A stretch of DNA of 64,000 nt, taken from Brevinematales bacterium (lineage in GTDB: Bacteria; Spirochaetota; Brevinematia; Brevinematales; GWF1-51-8). The notes beneath the pieces were generated by a model. It was given only the letters and a program-made list of their open reading frames with translations. It searched no databases and was not told the DNA's origin. Location: positions 1-64,000 of the forward strand of contig JAGVBZ010000001.1 in the NCBI GenBank assembly GCA_020059465.1, written 5' to 3'. Of the stretch, positions 35,233-44,686 are shown in pieces; the first letter of the stretch is position 1; every line of letters begins with the position of its first letter. Made by a program: the position numbers and the translations under genes.

Positions 35233-36645
35233 CTATTTCGGCGCGATCGGTTTCGGGAAGCACGTCATCCGGTATACTGACTTCTCGTTATAGTTCTTAT
35301 TCGCGAACACCTCGAATTCGAACTTATCCACCTTCAGTCCGTTAAACCCGAAAACATTATCGATCCACCCGTATATCCGCGTTTTTTCAACCATGTAGTC
35401 GCTGGCTATCAGGGAATTGTAATAGGTGCCCAGATTCTTTTCCTTATTCGTGAGGGTGATCGATACGGTCACTCCGAAATTGCTGTCGAATTTAAAATGA
35501 TGAACCTGCTCGCCCGACGTAATCTTGATTTCAAAACGCATATTCCTGTTCGGGGATACGCCCCATAATTCGCCGTTGAAATTGAAATCGAAATAGAGTT
35601 TATCCTTATCGATGGCCATCTGAAGACCCTTCACTGAAATCTCGCCGCTCTTGATCTGGTCCATTATCTGGAGTGTTTCCATCTTTGATGGAAGCTGCAT
35701 AACCTGATTCCCGCGGTTGAAGCTGAGCAGATAATTCTGGAATTCCTGATACAGTTTTGAATAAGGAATTCCCAAATTGGTCAGGACATTCTCCTCCGGC
35801 GGATAAAGCTTCATCCCCTTGATAAGATTCATTTTCTTCTCAGGGCCGTATTTTTTGGCGATATAATCCACCGCGAGAAATGCGAGATTATATATATAGT
35901 GGGTCATATAGGTATAATAATCCGTCTTCCCGAAGTAGAGGAACGTCTCCTCGGAGGGAAATGTTCCCATAATATTATAAACCTTCAGCACCTGCCGGAG
36001 CGCGATATTCCAATTATTATTATAGGTATATTTCAACGGATAGAGCTTGTCCAGTACCCGGAACTGAGTCTCGTCGGCATGCCCCTCCACCAGCCAATAC
36101 ATCGTATTATTCAGGGGGATATTATCGACATCCTGAATAAAATGATGCGCAAACTCGTGCGGGAAAAGGTACGCGAAATCCTCCGGCTGCCTGAAGAATC
36201 CCGGCGGAACCAGAAGGCTCAGGCCGTTCACTGGCAGGAATGTCAGCGGACGCCCCCATATTTTTTTAGTCACATCCTTCCCGAATATCTGTTCGATCAC
36301 CTCGGCATAGTTCGTTATTTTTGAAAAAACATAGATGCTGATAGCGTTGGTAGGGCGCGGAATACCGTCCTCCCCGAGTACCGCGAAGAGGTCTGCCAGC
36401 ATCTCGATCTTGTCCTCCACCCTGACAAGATTGGTATCGATGTTGGTGGCAAGATAAAAACTGATATTGAATTGAGACGAAACATAGGGGGCGAAAAACG
36501 CGTTCGTGGTCATGATATATTCCCGATCGATCATGATCAGCTTCCCTTTCTCGTTATAGATTTTTTTAACGATCGAGGTAATTTCCTGCGCTCCGCTCAG
36601 GCTGAAAAAGATCAGTACTATAGCTGCCGAAAGTATATGTTTCAA
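35233..36645 (-). CDS. Exported gluzincin-type metallopeptidase
   Basis: 470 residues from a TTG start after AGGAG. A signal peptide is present (MKHILSAAIVLIFFSLSGAQ). Zinc site: HEFAH at about 163-167, with the third ligand Glu in LVEGHADE near 187, as in peptidase MA-like gluzincins. The C-terminal 150 residues form a beta-rich domain (LYFDFNFNGELWGVSPN). It should be a periplasmic or secreted protease. The ribosome site overlaps the glnD stop region, 12 bases apart, so it is likely co-transcribed with glnD. The substrate is unknown. Confidence 0.85.
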   Translation of the reverse strand: MKHILSAAIVLIFFSLSGAQEITSIVKKIYNEKGKLIMIDREYIMTTNAFFAPYVSSQFNISFYLATNIDTNLVRVEDKIEMLADLFAVLGEDGIPRPTNAISIYVFSKITNYAEVIEQIFGKDVTKKIWGRPLTFLPVNGLSLLVPPGFFRQPEDFAYLFPHEFAHHFIQDVDNIPLNNTMYWLVEGHADETQFRVLDKLYPLKYTYNNNWNIALRQVLKVYNIMGTFPSEETFLYFGKTDYYTYMTHYIYNLAFLAVDYIAKKYGPEKKMNLIKGMKLYPPEENVLTNLGIPYSKLYQEFQNYLLSFNRGNQVMQLPSKMETLQIMDQIKSGEISVKGLQMAIDKDKLYFDFNFNGELWGVSPNRNMRFEIKITSGEQVHHFKFDSNFGVTVSITLTNKEKNLGTYYNSLIASDYMVEKTRIYGWIDNVFGFNGLKVDKFEFEVFANKNYNEKSVYRMTCFPKPIAPK

Positions 36646-36657
36646 AAATTTCTCCTG

Positions 36658-39294
36658 TTATATTTCCCCGAGATTTGTTTCTACTATTTCTCTCATTCGT
36701 TTCTCATGCCGCGCGGTAACTTCCTCGTCGGTCAGCCCCTCTGCGGCTACAGTAAATTCATCGCGGATATGCCATCCTATCGTATCGACCAACGCATTGG
36801 TGATACTGATCCCGTTCGTCGCCATATAACGGCAAAGATCGTATAATAGGGCGGGACGGTCGCTTCCCGACACGGATATCAGGTAATGCCCCTTTCTTTT
36901 CTCGGAGATGGCGACTTCCGCTTTCCGTTTGAATACCGCCGGGACTCCCTTGATTTTTCCCTTCAGTCCGACGATCCGGGTATCGAGTTTATCGGGGTCG
37001 GACAGATAATCCGCGATACTCGCGTTCAACCGGTCGATCCAATGATCCAGTTCATTTCGCATTTCCTCGAGGGAAAGGTTCGCGCCGAATATCTCGGTCA
37101 CATAAAAAAAGTCAAGCGCAAATTTATCGTAGGTATATATATTCGCCTTTACAATACTCGCACCGTTCAGAAGCAGAATGCCCGCAAGCCGGCCGAAAAG
37201 GCCGAGCCTGTCCGGGGAAAATATTTTTACCAGCATGTGCTCGTTATACTTCCGTACCGATACCCGCGTCTCGCCGTCACCGAGAGACAGCACTGTCCGC
37301 ATATCCTCGGTAATCTCCTCTTCAGTATGACGGTTCATATACTCCTCGCCCAGCGTCGCAAGGATCTTTTCCGCGCGCCCGTCGGGAAACTCCTTTGCTA
37401 TATTGACCCGTTTCGCGCGAATCATAATATCCCACTGTTCCTCGTTTATCTCGCCGGAAAGTACCATCCTGCTTTTATCGAATATGTGATAAAGTAATGT
37501 CGCGGAATAACCGGTGTAATTTGTAGGATTGGTCGCTACAATATCCGCATAGGTCAGAAGATAGAGATATTCGAGGTATTCCACGGGATATTTCGATAAA
37601 TTGAAACGTTGGGAAAAATCGAGTATCGTTTTCAGATTATAGACATCCGCGCGCCTCGAAACATTCGACAGCACCAGATGGTTCTCGATCAGGAACGCGA
37701 CGATCTCCTGATAACGGTGCGCGAGCGGCATTTCGCGGAACACGATATCCGCAACCTCCACGCCGTTTTTACAATGGTCTCCGGGATAGGCCTTGCCGAT
37801 GTCGTGAAGAAGCAAAGCGATTTTCAATATCCACATACTTTCGCGCTTTTTTACCGCGAGAGGCACAAGTTCCCTCACCTTACCCTTGTCGAAATCGTTG
37901 AATTTACGTTCGCTTAGTTCCTCGAGCATGCGGATTCCCTCGATCGAGTGTTCGTCGACAGTATATTTATGGAAAGGGTTGTAGATGATGTAATGCCGGA
38001 TTTTTTCAAACTGCGGAATGTACTTATAGAGAAAATCCGAGGTCTTCATGAGATTTAGCGCATCGGATGAATTATCCAAACCGAGTATATCGACAAACCG
38101 GTAGAACAGCAATTTCGATTGGCGGTGCTCCGGGGAGATAAGATTTCCGGCGTTTCTGATGAACGAGATGAGGTTATAGGACGGGCGGTACTTTTTGGAC
38201 GCACATAGGAATACCGCTTCGAACGCCTCCTCGGGCGACGGATCGACGCCGTTCCCGATAAAAAGTTCCCTCTGGATCAGGTAATACTTTGCGTCAATCG
38301 GTTTTATCTTCTTCTTATAAAACTCCGCATAAAGGGTATCGATGACATTCCACGAGAGCAGAAACAGTTTCATCGAACGGTCATAGTAGTCCCGCATAAA
38401 AACAGTCACCTTATCAAGTTCGCCGCCGGCGTAGCCCAGATTATTTGCAACAGCAGTATGGTAATCGATAATCAGGGTGTCTTCTTTGCGGTTATTGATA
38501 AAATGGAGCATGTTCCTGATATGCAGGATGAAATCGTAGGATTGGCTGAGCTGCTCGAAGTCGGCAGAATCGAGTCGCTTCCGAAGCCCCTCCATCCCCG
38601 GGGCGGAATTAACCGCGAAATTGATCCATGCGGCGTAATGCACGCTCCGTAACCCCCCGGCGTTCTCCTTCAGGTTGGGTTCCTTCAAAAGCACCGAGTT
38701 GCCGACTTTTCCGTAGATCGAATAAATATCCTCGATTTTCGTACGGAAATATTCTTCGCGAAACCCGTTTAATATGTTCGTGATCGCGCGGTACATCTCG
38801 GCAAGCAGTTTACCGTCGCCCGCGAGAAGCCGCGATTCGAAGAGCGATGTGAGAAGGGTGATATCTTCCCGGCTATGCGAGACCACATTCCTGATAGTAC
38901 GGACGCTATTCCCAAGCTTGTACCCGATATCCCAAAGAATATAGAGGAATTGATTGATATATTCCTCGGGGAGATTACCCTCGTTGTGAAGGATAAGAAT
39001 ATCGATATCCGAGAACGGCGACATTTCGCCTCTGCCGTATCCCCCGACCGCAACAATATCGATACCGTCGGGGATAGCGCCGACGAAATCCATTACCCGC
39101 AGGAGTACCTTATCCCGAAGCCGGGTGAGTTCGGAGGAGACATGCGCGCCGCTCCCCGATTGCCACTTTCTGTATACGGCAGACTTCAGGATATCAAGCG
39201 CCTTTGCGTCGTTTTCTTTGAGCGCTTTGATAAACTCCGCCCTATCGCGGCTTTTTATTTGATCAATCTCGAAGAGAACGCTTTCAAATTCCAT
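36658..39294 (-). CDS. glnD: [Protein-PII] uridylyltransferase GlnD
   Basis: 878 residues with all expected domains. Nucleotidyltransferase with VGGYGRGEMSPFSDIDILIL near 84-103; the GlnD linker with LKENAGGLRSVHY; HD domain with LLHDIGKAYPGDH; and two C-terminal ACT domains (VKIFSPDRLGLFGRLAGILL and SVSGSDRPALLYDLCRYMAT). It uridylylates PII under nitrogen limitation and removes UMP when glutamine is high. The PII gene itself is not in the window. Confidence 0.96.
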   Translation of the reverse strand: MEFESVLFEIDQIKSRDRAEFIKALKENDAKALDILKSAVYRKWQSGSGAHVSSELTRLRDKVLLRVMDFVGAIPDGIDIVAVGGYGRGEMSPFSDIDILILHNEGNLPEEYINQFLYILWDIGYKLGNSVRTIRNVVSHSREDITLLTSLFESRLLAGDGKLLAEMYRAITNILNGFREEYFRTKIEDIYSIYGKVGNSVLLKEPNLKENAGGLRSVHYAAWINFAVNSAPGMEGLRKRLDSADFEQLSQSYDFILHIRNMLHFINNRKEDTLIIDYHTAVANNLGYAGGELDKVTVFMRDYYDRSMKLFLLSWNVIDTLYAEFYKKKIKPIDAKYYLIQRELFIGNGVDPSPEEAFEAVFLCASKKYRPSYNLISFIRNAGNLISPEHRQSKLLFYRFVDILGLDNSSDALNLMKTSDFLYKYIPQFEKIRHYIIYNPFHKYTVDEHSIEGIRMLEELSERKFNDFDKGKVRELVPLAVKKRESMWILKIALLLHDIGKAYPGDHCKNGVEVADIVFREMPLAHRYQEIVAFLIENHLVLSNVSRRADVYNLKTILDFSQRFNLSKYPVEYLEYLYLLTYADIVATNPTNYTGYSATLLYHIFDKSRMVLSGEINEEQWDIMIRAKRVNIAKEFPDGRAEKILATLGEEYMNRHTEEEITEDMRTVLSLGDGETRVSVRKYNEHMLVKIFSPDRLGLFGRLAGILLLNGASIVKANIYTYDKFALDFFYVTEIFGANLSLEEMRNELDHWIDRLNASIADYLSDPDKLDTRIVGLKGKIKGVPAVFKRKAEVAISEKRKGHYLISVSGSDRPALLYDLCRYMATNGISITNALVDTIGWHIRDEFTVAAEGLTDEEVTARHEKRMREIVETNLGEI

Positions 39295-39513
39295 CTTGCA
39301 CCGCTTATATTTTTATCAGATATTGTAATTGAGGGGTATTTTATATGCAAGATTCTCTATTATCGATGTAGTATTAATCATTATTAGTGTTCATCAATCC
39401 GGTTCCCGTATGAAACGGACAGCGCATAACAATCCCCTGATCTATAGATTATTTGATTTTTTCCATACATATGATAAAATATATCACGATTATTTTAGTC
39501 AAGGAGAGTGTGT

Positions 39514-39906
39514 ATGAAGATATTTTTAATCGTTTTAGGTGTCATAGTCGCGATAGCCGCTGGAGGCTATATTTTCTTTACGATGAGCTTTCAGCAGATG
39601 CAAAAGACTGTCAACGAGGGTTATTCAAAGGTGACGAATGTCGATCTGACGCAGGTTCCCGACGGTATCTACAACGGTAAGGCCGGGGAATTCGTATGCA
39701 GTGTTGACCTTGATGTTGTGGTAAAAGACCATAAGATCAGCGCCGTAGTCATCAAAGACCAGATGAGCGGTCCGGAACACAAGGCGCTGGATATGACTAA
39801 TAAGATCGTAAGTGCGCAATCCCCGAAGACCGATATGGTATCCGGCGCGTCCGGCACCAGCAAAGTTATCATGAGCGCGGTATATGAAGCGCTGACAAAG
39901 AAATAA
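39514..39906 (+). CDS. Membrane-anchored FMN-binding domain protein
   Basis: 130 residues from the ATG after AAGGAGAG. An N-terminal anchor helix (IFLIVLGVIVAIAAGGYIFF) is followed by an FMN_bind domain with DGIYNGKAGEFVCSVDLDVVV, VIKDQMSG and DMVSGASGTSKVIMSAVYEAL. In the family the Ser/Thr of the SGAS/T motif carries covalently attached FMN. It would be exported and take part in electron transfer. An attachment enzyme (ApbE) is not visible nearby. Confidence 0.88.
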   Translation: MKIFLIVLGVIVAIAAGGYIFFTMSFQQMQKTVNEGYSKVTNVDLTQVPDGIYNGKAGEFVCSVDLDVVVKDHKISAVVIKDQMSGPEHKALDMTNKIVSAQSPKTDMVSGASGTSKVIMSAVYEALTKK

Positions 39907-40131
39907 GTTCATATATTAAACATTTATTAATACATTTATATTTTTCTTGACATGCCTGCCGCTTCGAAATACGTCAAATCGAGGTGTGTTATGAAAAAAA
40001 TAGGTGGTGCTTCTTCAGGTATCGCTGCCTATTCTTGCGTTTCCTGCGAATTTGTGCCCGATAGGGGCAACTGCTCAAATCCGCGGATTAGTAAGCGGTC
40101 AGCCAGTTTTTTATACTATCACATCACCAAT

Positions 40132-40170
40132 CAAAAAAAAAGTCCCGAAAGGCATTACACCCTTCGGGAT
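40132..40170 (-). terminator. Intrinsic terminator of the ankyrin-lpdA-caspase run
   Basis: On the minus strand: ATCCCGAAGGG, loop TGTAATG, CCTTTCGGGAC, then nine T. It lies 21 bases past the caspase stop. Confidence 0.88.
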
Positions 40171-40190
40171 TTATTTTATTCTATTTCAAT

Positions 40191-41390
40191 TTATTTCGTT
40201 CCTTCCTGACGGTATAGCTGGAGAACATTGTACCGGTCGTACACAAACTCGAATTTCCCGGAAGTCATTTCAAAGTACTTCTTATACCCCGCGCCCGATC
40301 CGGCGATATAATAAAGCTTGATAGCCTTATCGTCGCCCAGCTTGATAACCTCGCCCGGTTTGAGCACTTTCTTCTGGGTGTTCTTCTCGCTCCATCCGCT
40401 TCCGAAATTTTTATTTTTATCCACATAAAAAGTAACATCGCTTTCGATACTATTGCGGATTTCGATACTGTATTTCGTGTTCTTCTGTTCCTTCTCGTCC
40501 TCTTTAATCACCTTTTCATCAATCTTAACGATATCCTTTTTCTTGAGTGTCGGCATTGAATACGCCTTCGGGTGCTGTCCGGTTATCCCCTTATTCTTCA
40601 GGTCTTTCAGGTCGGATGCGCTCAATCCTCCCACTTTTATCATATAATCGAATTTATCCTGAGTTTTTTTCGCCGATATGTCGTGAACTTCCTTCCACGT
40701 AGGCTTCGGATCCTGTATCAGCGTTTCGACAACAAGGGATAAAGTATAATTTCCGCCTTCGCCGCCGCCCCATGCATACTCGCCCTCGCTCGCTCCGGTC
40801 ACATAGAGGAGACCTTCGTAGTTCAGGAACAGGTTCTTATACATCTCCTTGATCGCGGCCTCCCGGTCTTCCTCCGCGCCCGCCGCCAGTTTTTTGACAG
40901 CCTTGAGCGCGTCGATTGAACTGCTGCATGCGTCCGTGAACACCAGTTTTAACCGTACAGGAACAGCCATAATCAATTCTTCGACCGTCTCGCGGTATAG
41001 ATATTTTTCATCGGCAGTCGCAAGGAACGTCTTTCCTCCGGTCATGCCGCCGTGCCCCGCGAAATGCACCAGTACTACATCATCCTTATCCACACCCTTC
41101 GTCAATGATTTTAATGCATCGACTATTCCGTTATAGGTCGCTTTTTTCCCTTTCACAATAATTTTATTTACTTTTACGATATCCCATGCGTCGAGAATAT
41201 CCATAAAACGGCTCATATTGTCAAAATCGACCCGCACGCTGTCAGCAATATTATTCAGCCATGGGTTCTGATACTCGTCCTCGCAGATTAAAACCGCGTG
41301 AAGCGTGGATGCCTCAACGCCGGCGGGAAACCCGAGGTTAAACAATACTATTCCTGTAAAAAACAACACACCCGCTATCAGATTTCGCAT
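40191..41390 (-). CDS. Exported caspase-family (C14-like) peptidase
   Basis: 399 residues with the signal peptide MRNLIAGVLFFTGIVLFNLG and a GGAGGG site. The caspase fold occupies about 30-250, with catalytic His113 in VHFAGHGGM and Cys155 in FTDACSSS. The C-terminal part (after 270) is Lys/Glu-rich and then beta-rich, with no known domain. It is periplasmic or secreted. It follows lpdA by 82 bases and has its own terminator, and it is the last gene of the ankyrin-lpdA-caspase series. The target is unknown. Confidence 0.85.
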   Translation of the reverse strand: MRNLIAGVLFFTGIVLFNLGFPAGVEASTLHAVLICEDEYQNPWLNNIADSVRVDFDNMSRFMDILDAWDIVKVNKIIVKGKKATYNGIVDALKSLTKGVDKDDVVLVHFAGHGGMTGGKTFLATADEKYLYRETVEELIMAVPVRLKLVFTDACSSSIDALKAVKKLAAGAEEDREAAIKEMYKNLFLNYEGLLYVTGASEGEYAWGGGEGGNYTLSLVVETLIQDPKPTWKEVHDISAKKTQDKFDYMIKVGGLSASDLKDLKNKGITGQHPKAYSMPTLKKKDIVKIDEKVIKEDEKEQKNTKYSIEIRNSIESDVTFYVDKNKNFGSGWSEKNTQKKVLKPGEVIKLGDDKAIKLYYIAGSGAGYKKYFEMTSGKFEFVYDRYNVLQLYRQEGTK

Positions 41391-41472
41391 TTCTGCCCTC
41401 CGATTGATATTCTGAATAATTATACCCTCAAATCGGTAAAAGTCAAGTCAATCCCTCCGAATAATTCTATCC

Positions 41473-42882
41473 CTATTCTATATTATGAACCGCTTTACCG
41501 CTGTATATCATCGCCGCTTCACGGATAGCTTCCGAAAACGTGGGATGCGCATGCACAGTGCGTTCGATATGCTCGGCGGTGAGTTCGTTCCTGACAGCGA
41601 ACGCGATTTCGTGAATCATCTCGGAAGCCCCCGGCCCTACGACCGCCCCTCCCATCACACGCCCGTTTTTCCCGCTGCAGTGGATTTTCACAAACCCCTT
41701 TCTCTCGCCGTACGCGCCCGATTTTCCTATCGCGGCAAACGGAAACACCGCCGTCTCCGCATCGATTCCCGGCCGGCGGATAGAATTTTGGTCGACTCCG
41801 ACTATTGCCACTTCGGGATAAGTGAATATCGCCCAGGGTATCGCCGCATAATCGATAAACGCATCGTGGTGGACAAGGTTCTCCGCCGCAACCTCTCCCT
41901 GCCGCGATGCGACATGCGCAAGCGGAAGTATATTTGTAATATCGCCGATAGCGAATACATGCTTCCTGCTGGTACGCATCCCGTGATCGACAGCGATTGC
42001 CTTCCGTTCCGGATGGAACACCAACCCGAGCTTCTTCGGATCGAATCCGTGATAATTCGGTTTCCGTCCGGCGGCGATCAGCACCTTCTCGGCTCGCACG
42101 CTTCTTTCCATTCCGTTCTCGGTGATGACCGCTTCCAATATCTCCCCGCTTGTCCCGATTTTTTCGACCCTCGTCGCGGGAAAAAGATTGATCCGCAGCT
42201 TATTCGCGCTTTCACGGACTTCCGCCGATAAATCCGAATCGATCTCCGGCAGTATCCGTTCCATCATCTCAATCACAGTGACCTCGATTCCCAGCGAAGC
42301 AAACAAAAAAGCGAATTCCATCCCGATCACGCCCGCCCCGATCACGATGATGCTTTTCGGGAGTTGTTCGAACATAAGCGCCTCGGAACTGGTCACAACG
42401 CCCGGCAGGTCGATGCCCGGTATCGGCGGCATCACCGCTTTCGAACCGGTCGCGAGAATAAGCGAATCGGTCGTCAGGCGAATTGTTCCGTCGTCGGTCT
42501 CGACTTCGATCTCGCCTGCATCAAGTACGGTGCCCCTTCCTCTGTATAAATTTACCTGCCGTTTGGCTAATAATCCCTCGACACCCTTCCTGATGGTAGT
42601 GACAACGCGATCTTTGCGGGCGGACGCAGCCGTCCAATCAAACTTCAGGTCTCCTGCGATGCATCCGTAATTCTTTCCGTCGCGCATCAAACGGAAAATC
42701 TCAGCCGAACGCAGTAAAGCTTTTGTGGGGATACACCCGTAATTCAGGCATGTCCCTCCGATCTTGTCTGCTTCGATCAGGGAAACGTTAAGACCAAACT
42801 GGGCCGCACGCAGCGCCGCGACATATCCGCCGGGACCGCCGCCTAAAATAGTTACGTCTGTTTTAATACTTTTTCCGTTCAT
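41473..42882 (-). CDS. lpdA: Dihydrolipoyl dehydrogenase
   Basis: 469 residues. FAD-binding GGGPGGYVAALRAAQFG, redox disulfide GGTCLNYGCIPTKAL (Cys45, Cys50), NAD motif VIGAGVIGMEFAF, the second FAD motif VFAIGDITN and the C-terminal HAHPTFSEAIREA. It reoxidises dihydrolipoamide of E2 subunits or the glycine cleavage H protein. None of these partner genes is in the window. It has a short (16-base) gap after the ankyrin gene. Confidence 0.95.
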   Translation of the reverse strand: MNGKSIKTDVTILGGGPGGYVAALRAAQFGLNVSLIEADKIGGTCLNYGCIPTKALLRSAEIFRLMRDGKNYGCIAGDLKFDWTAASARKDRVVTTIRKGVEGLLAKRQVNLYRGRGTVLDAGEIEVETDDGTIRLTTDSLILATGSKAVMPPIPGIDLPGVVTSSEALMFEQLPKSIIVIGAGVIGMEFAFLFASLGIEVTVIEMMERILPEIDSDLSAEVRESANKLRINLFPATRVEKIGTSGEILEAVITENGMERSVRAEKVLIAAGRKPNYHGFDPKKLGLVFHPERKAIAVDHGMRTSRKHVFAIGDITNILPLAHVASRQGEVAAENLVHHDAFIDYAAIPWAIFTYPEVAIVGVDQNSIRRPGIDAETAVFPFAAIGKSGAYGERKGFVKIHCSGKNGRVMGGAVVGPGASEMIHEIAFAVRNELTAEHIERTVHAHPTFSEAIREAAMIYSGKAVHNIE

Positions 42883-42898
42883 TTGAATTCCTGTATAT

Positions 42899-43912
42899 TT
42901 ATTTTTTCGTCGCCTTTTTGAGGGTCTGCACTACATCGTCGTAAGGATTCATTTTCTGTTTGCCGCCGGATTGATCGAATGGATCCGCCTTAGGGGGTGC
43001 AAACTCTTTCTGGAGAAGAACGGCCCAATCGAGCGCGGTTTTCCCGCTTTTATCCTTCAACAGCGGGTCCGCGCCGGATTTTAGAAGGAATCCGGCAATT
43101 TCGGAATTAAAATTATACACCGATGCCATTAACGGAGTTATGCCTTCGTTGTCGGCTTCGTTGACGGCCGCTCCTTTGGATAGAAGCAGTTTGATTGTTT
43201 TTATATCCATATTCTTTACAGCGTAATGCAGGGCGGTTTTCCCTTTGTTGTTCTTTAATTTCGGGTCAATCCCTTTCTTCAGGAGGAAATCCGCCGCCTC
43301 GAACGGCTGAACCACGCCCTTCGATGGATCGAGATCGTCAAATTTGAATCCCAGCTGAATGCTTATCGTTTTCATAACCGCTATCAGGGCAGAATCGCCT
43401 TCTTTATTCTGATAATTGATCTGAGCATTGTTCTTCAGCGCGCTTTTTATCCCGTCAAGGTCGCAAACTTCCGAAAAATGAATCAGCGCCCAATCGGGTT
43501 TTGAGGCAAGATACTTCTCCTCCGCATTATCAAGGATCGTCTTAATCTCCTTGATTTTGGCGGTCTTTTCTTTTAATTCGGCGTCATCCGATTCGAGCGA
43601 ATCTAATTGAATATCCGCCTGTTTGATGATTATCATTTTTATCACATTGCGGTTTTTCGAGTCCTTTATATGAATATCCGCGCCGTTATCAACAAGTATT
43701 TTTACTATCTTCGGATACAGCCTGTCGATCGCGATAAATAATACGGGGTCGCCCTCCTGATTTAGCGTATCCGGGCTTGCCCCCTTTTTCAGCGCGGATA
43801 GTACCTGCTCGGATTTTCCATTCTCAACCGCTTTTATCAGGTCTGTTTCGGGAGAGGCAAACAAGATCACTGCGGGAATAAAAAAAAGAAAAAACAGATA
43901 AAATTTTTTCAC
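42899..43912 (-). CDS. Exported ankyrin-repeat protein
   Basis: 337 residues with a signal peptide (MKKFYLFFLFFIPAVILFAS). Two N-terminal ankyrin units (around GDPVLFIAIDRLYPKIVKIL) precede a helical charged stretch. More units follow, for example KTALHYAVKNMDIKTIKLLLS and ITPLMASVYNFNSEIAGFLL. It is smaller than and unlike the 36-residue-repeat protein at 2220. Probably a periplasmic binding partner of other proteins. First gene of a run with lpdA and a caspase. Confidence 0.88.
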   Translation of the reverse strand: MKKFYLFFLFFIPAVILFASPETDLIKAVENGKSEQVLSALKKGASPDTLNQEGDPVLFIAIDRLYPKIVKILVDNGADIHIKDSKNRNVIKMIIIKQADIQLDSLESDDAELKEKTAKIKEIKTILDNAEEKYLASKPDWALIHFSEVCDLDGIKSALKNNAQINYQNKEGDSALIAVMKTISIQLGFKFDDLDPSKGVVQPFEAADFLLKKGIDPKLKNNKGKTALHYAVKNMDIKTIKLLLSKGAAVNEADNEGITPLMASVYNFNSEIAGFLLKSGADPLLKDKSGKTALDWAVLLQKEFAPPKADPFDQSGGKQKMNPYDDVVQTLKKATKK

Positions 43913-44050
43913 AGGCCGCTCCTGAGATATTTATTCCCATATGCTATCATCACTTTTATTTTGTAAATTTTTATGAAAGTACTATAATAATGATGAGAGT
44001 AGCATATCTTTATAGTATAAAAAAGTCAAGTTGATTTTTCATGATTCTAC

Positions 44051-44079
44051 TTGACTATTATATATTATGATATTATTAT
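44051..44079 (+). promoter_or_regulatory. Promoter of thioredoxin, facing a divergent ankyrin-gene promoter
   Basis: TTGACT at 44051-44056, 17-base spacer, TATTAT at 44074-44079. On the minus strand TTGACT occurs near 44031 with TATGCT 17 bases on, toward the ankyrin gene. The two -35 boxes form an inverted repeat (TCAAGT...ACTTGA). Confidence 0.55.
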
Positions 44080-44103
44080 TTATAAAAAGATTAGGAGGTT
44101 AAT

Positions 44104-44457
44104 ATGGAGCATTTAACCACAGCGGTATTTAAAGAGAAGGTGTTCGATTTCGAAAAGAACAGCGAATGGAAATATCAGGGAAGCCTGCCGTCTATCATCG
44201 ATTTCTATGCGGACTGGTGCGGCCCTTGTAAGATGATCGCGCCGATCATCGAGGAACTTGCCAAGGATTACGAGGGCAAGATCAACGTTTACAAGGTGGA
44301 TACCGACGCCGAACAGGAGCTCGCCTGGGCCTTCGGCATCCAGAGTATCCCGAGCGTCCTTTTTATACCGATGGAGGGTCAGCCTCAAATGGCGGTCGGC
44401 GCATTGCCCAAAGACGCGTTCGAGAAGGCTATCCACAATATTCTGAAAGTCAATTAG
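44104..44457 (+). CDS. trxA: Thioredoxin
   Basis: 117 residues. Active site WCGPCK with Cys39 and Cys42, cis-Pro in GIQSIPSVLFI, and FYADWCGPCKM context. It is a general disulfide reductant in the cytoplasm; no signal peptide. AGGAGG precedes the ATG. A repeat element follows rather than another gene. Confidence 0.95.
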   Translation: MEHLTTAVFKEKVFDFEKNSEWKYQGSLPSIIDFYADWCGPCKMIAPIIEELAKDYEGKINVYKVDTDAEQELAWAFGIQSIPSVLFIPMEGQPQMAVGALPKDAFEKAIHNILKVN

Positions 44458-44568
44458 CCCCGCTTATAAAAAAGCGCGCCCGGCGGCGAATATCGGCGAA
44501 CAGGGAAATTCGATCATTTTCCGTCACTGAGATACCCCGCGCTGCACTATCTTTTCGATGCACGGGGT

Positions 44569-44629
44569 GAAGCAGTCTGTTTTATTCCTTTGAAGGTATA
44601 AAAACAGATTGCTTCGGCTCAGGCCTCGC
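44569..44629. repeat. Dispersed palindromic element, family II, inverted copy
   Basis: Reverse complement of 26036-26096 over 61 bases with few differences: GCGAGGCCTGAGCCGAAGCA and the ACAGACTGCTTC end are identical. It lies between thioredoxin and the symporter gene. Confidence 0.8.
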
Positions 44630-44686
44630 CTGCCTTCTGCGAAGAAAAGGTTCGTCAAACAGCCCGGCGGCGCGCCTTACCTATGA

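Noticed and set aside
39952-40209. 85-residue + frame after the FMN-binding gene
   Set aside because: No recognisable protein pattern, and it crosses the caspase terminator; kept only as a possible remnant in another frame.
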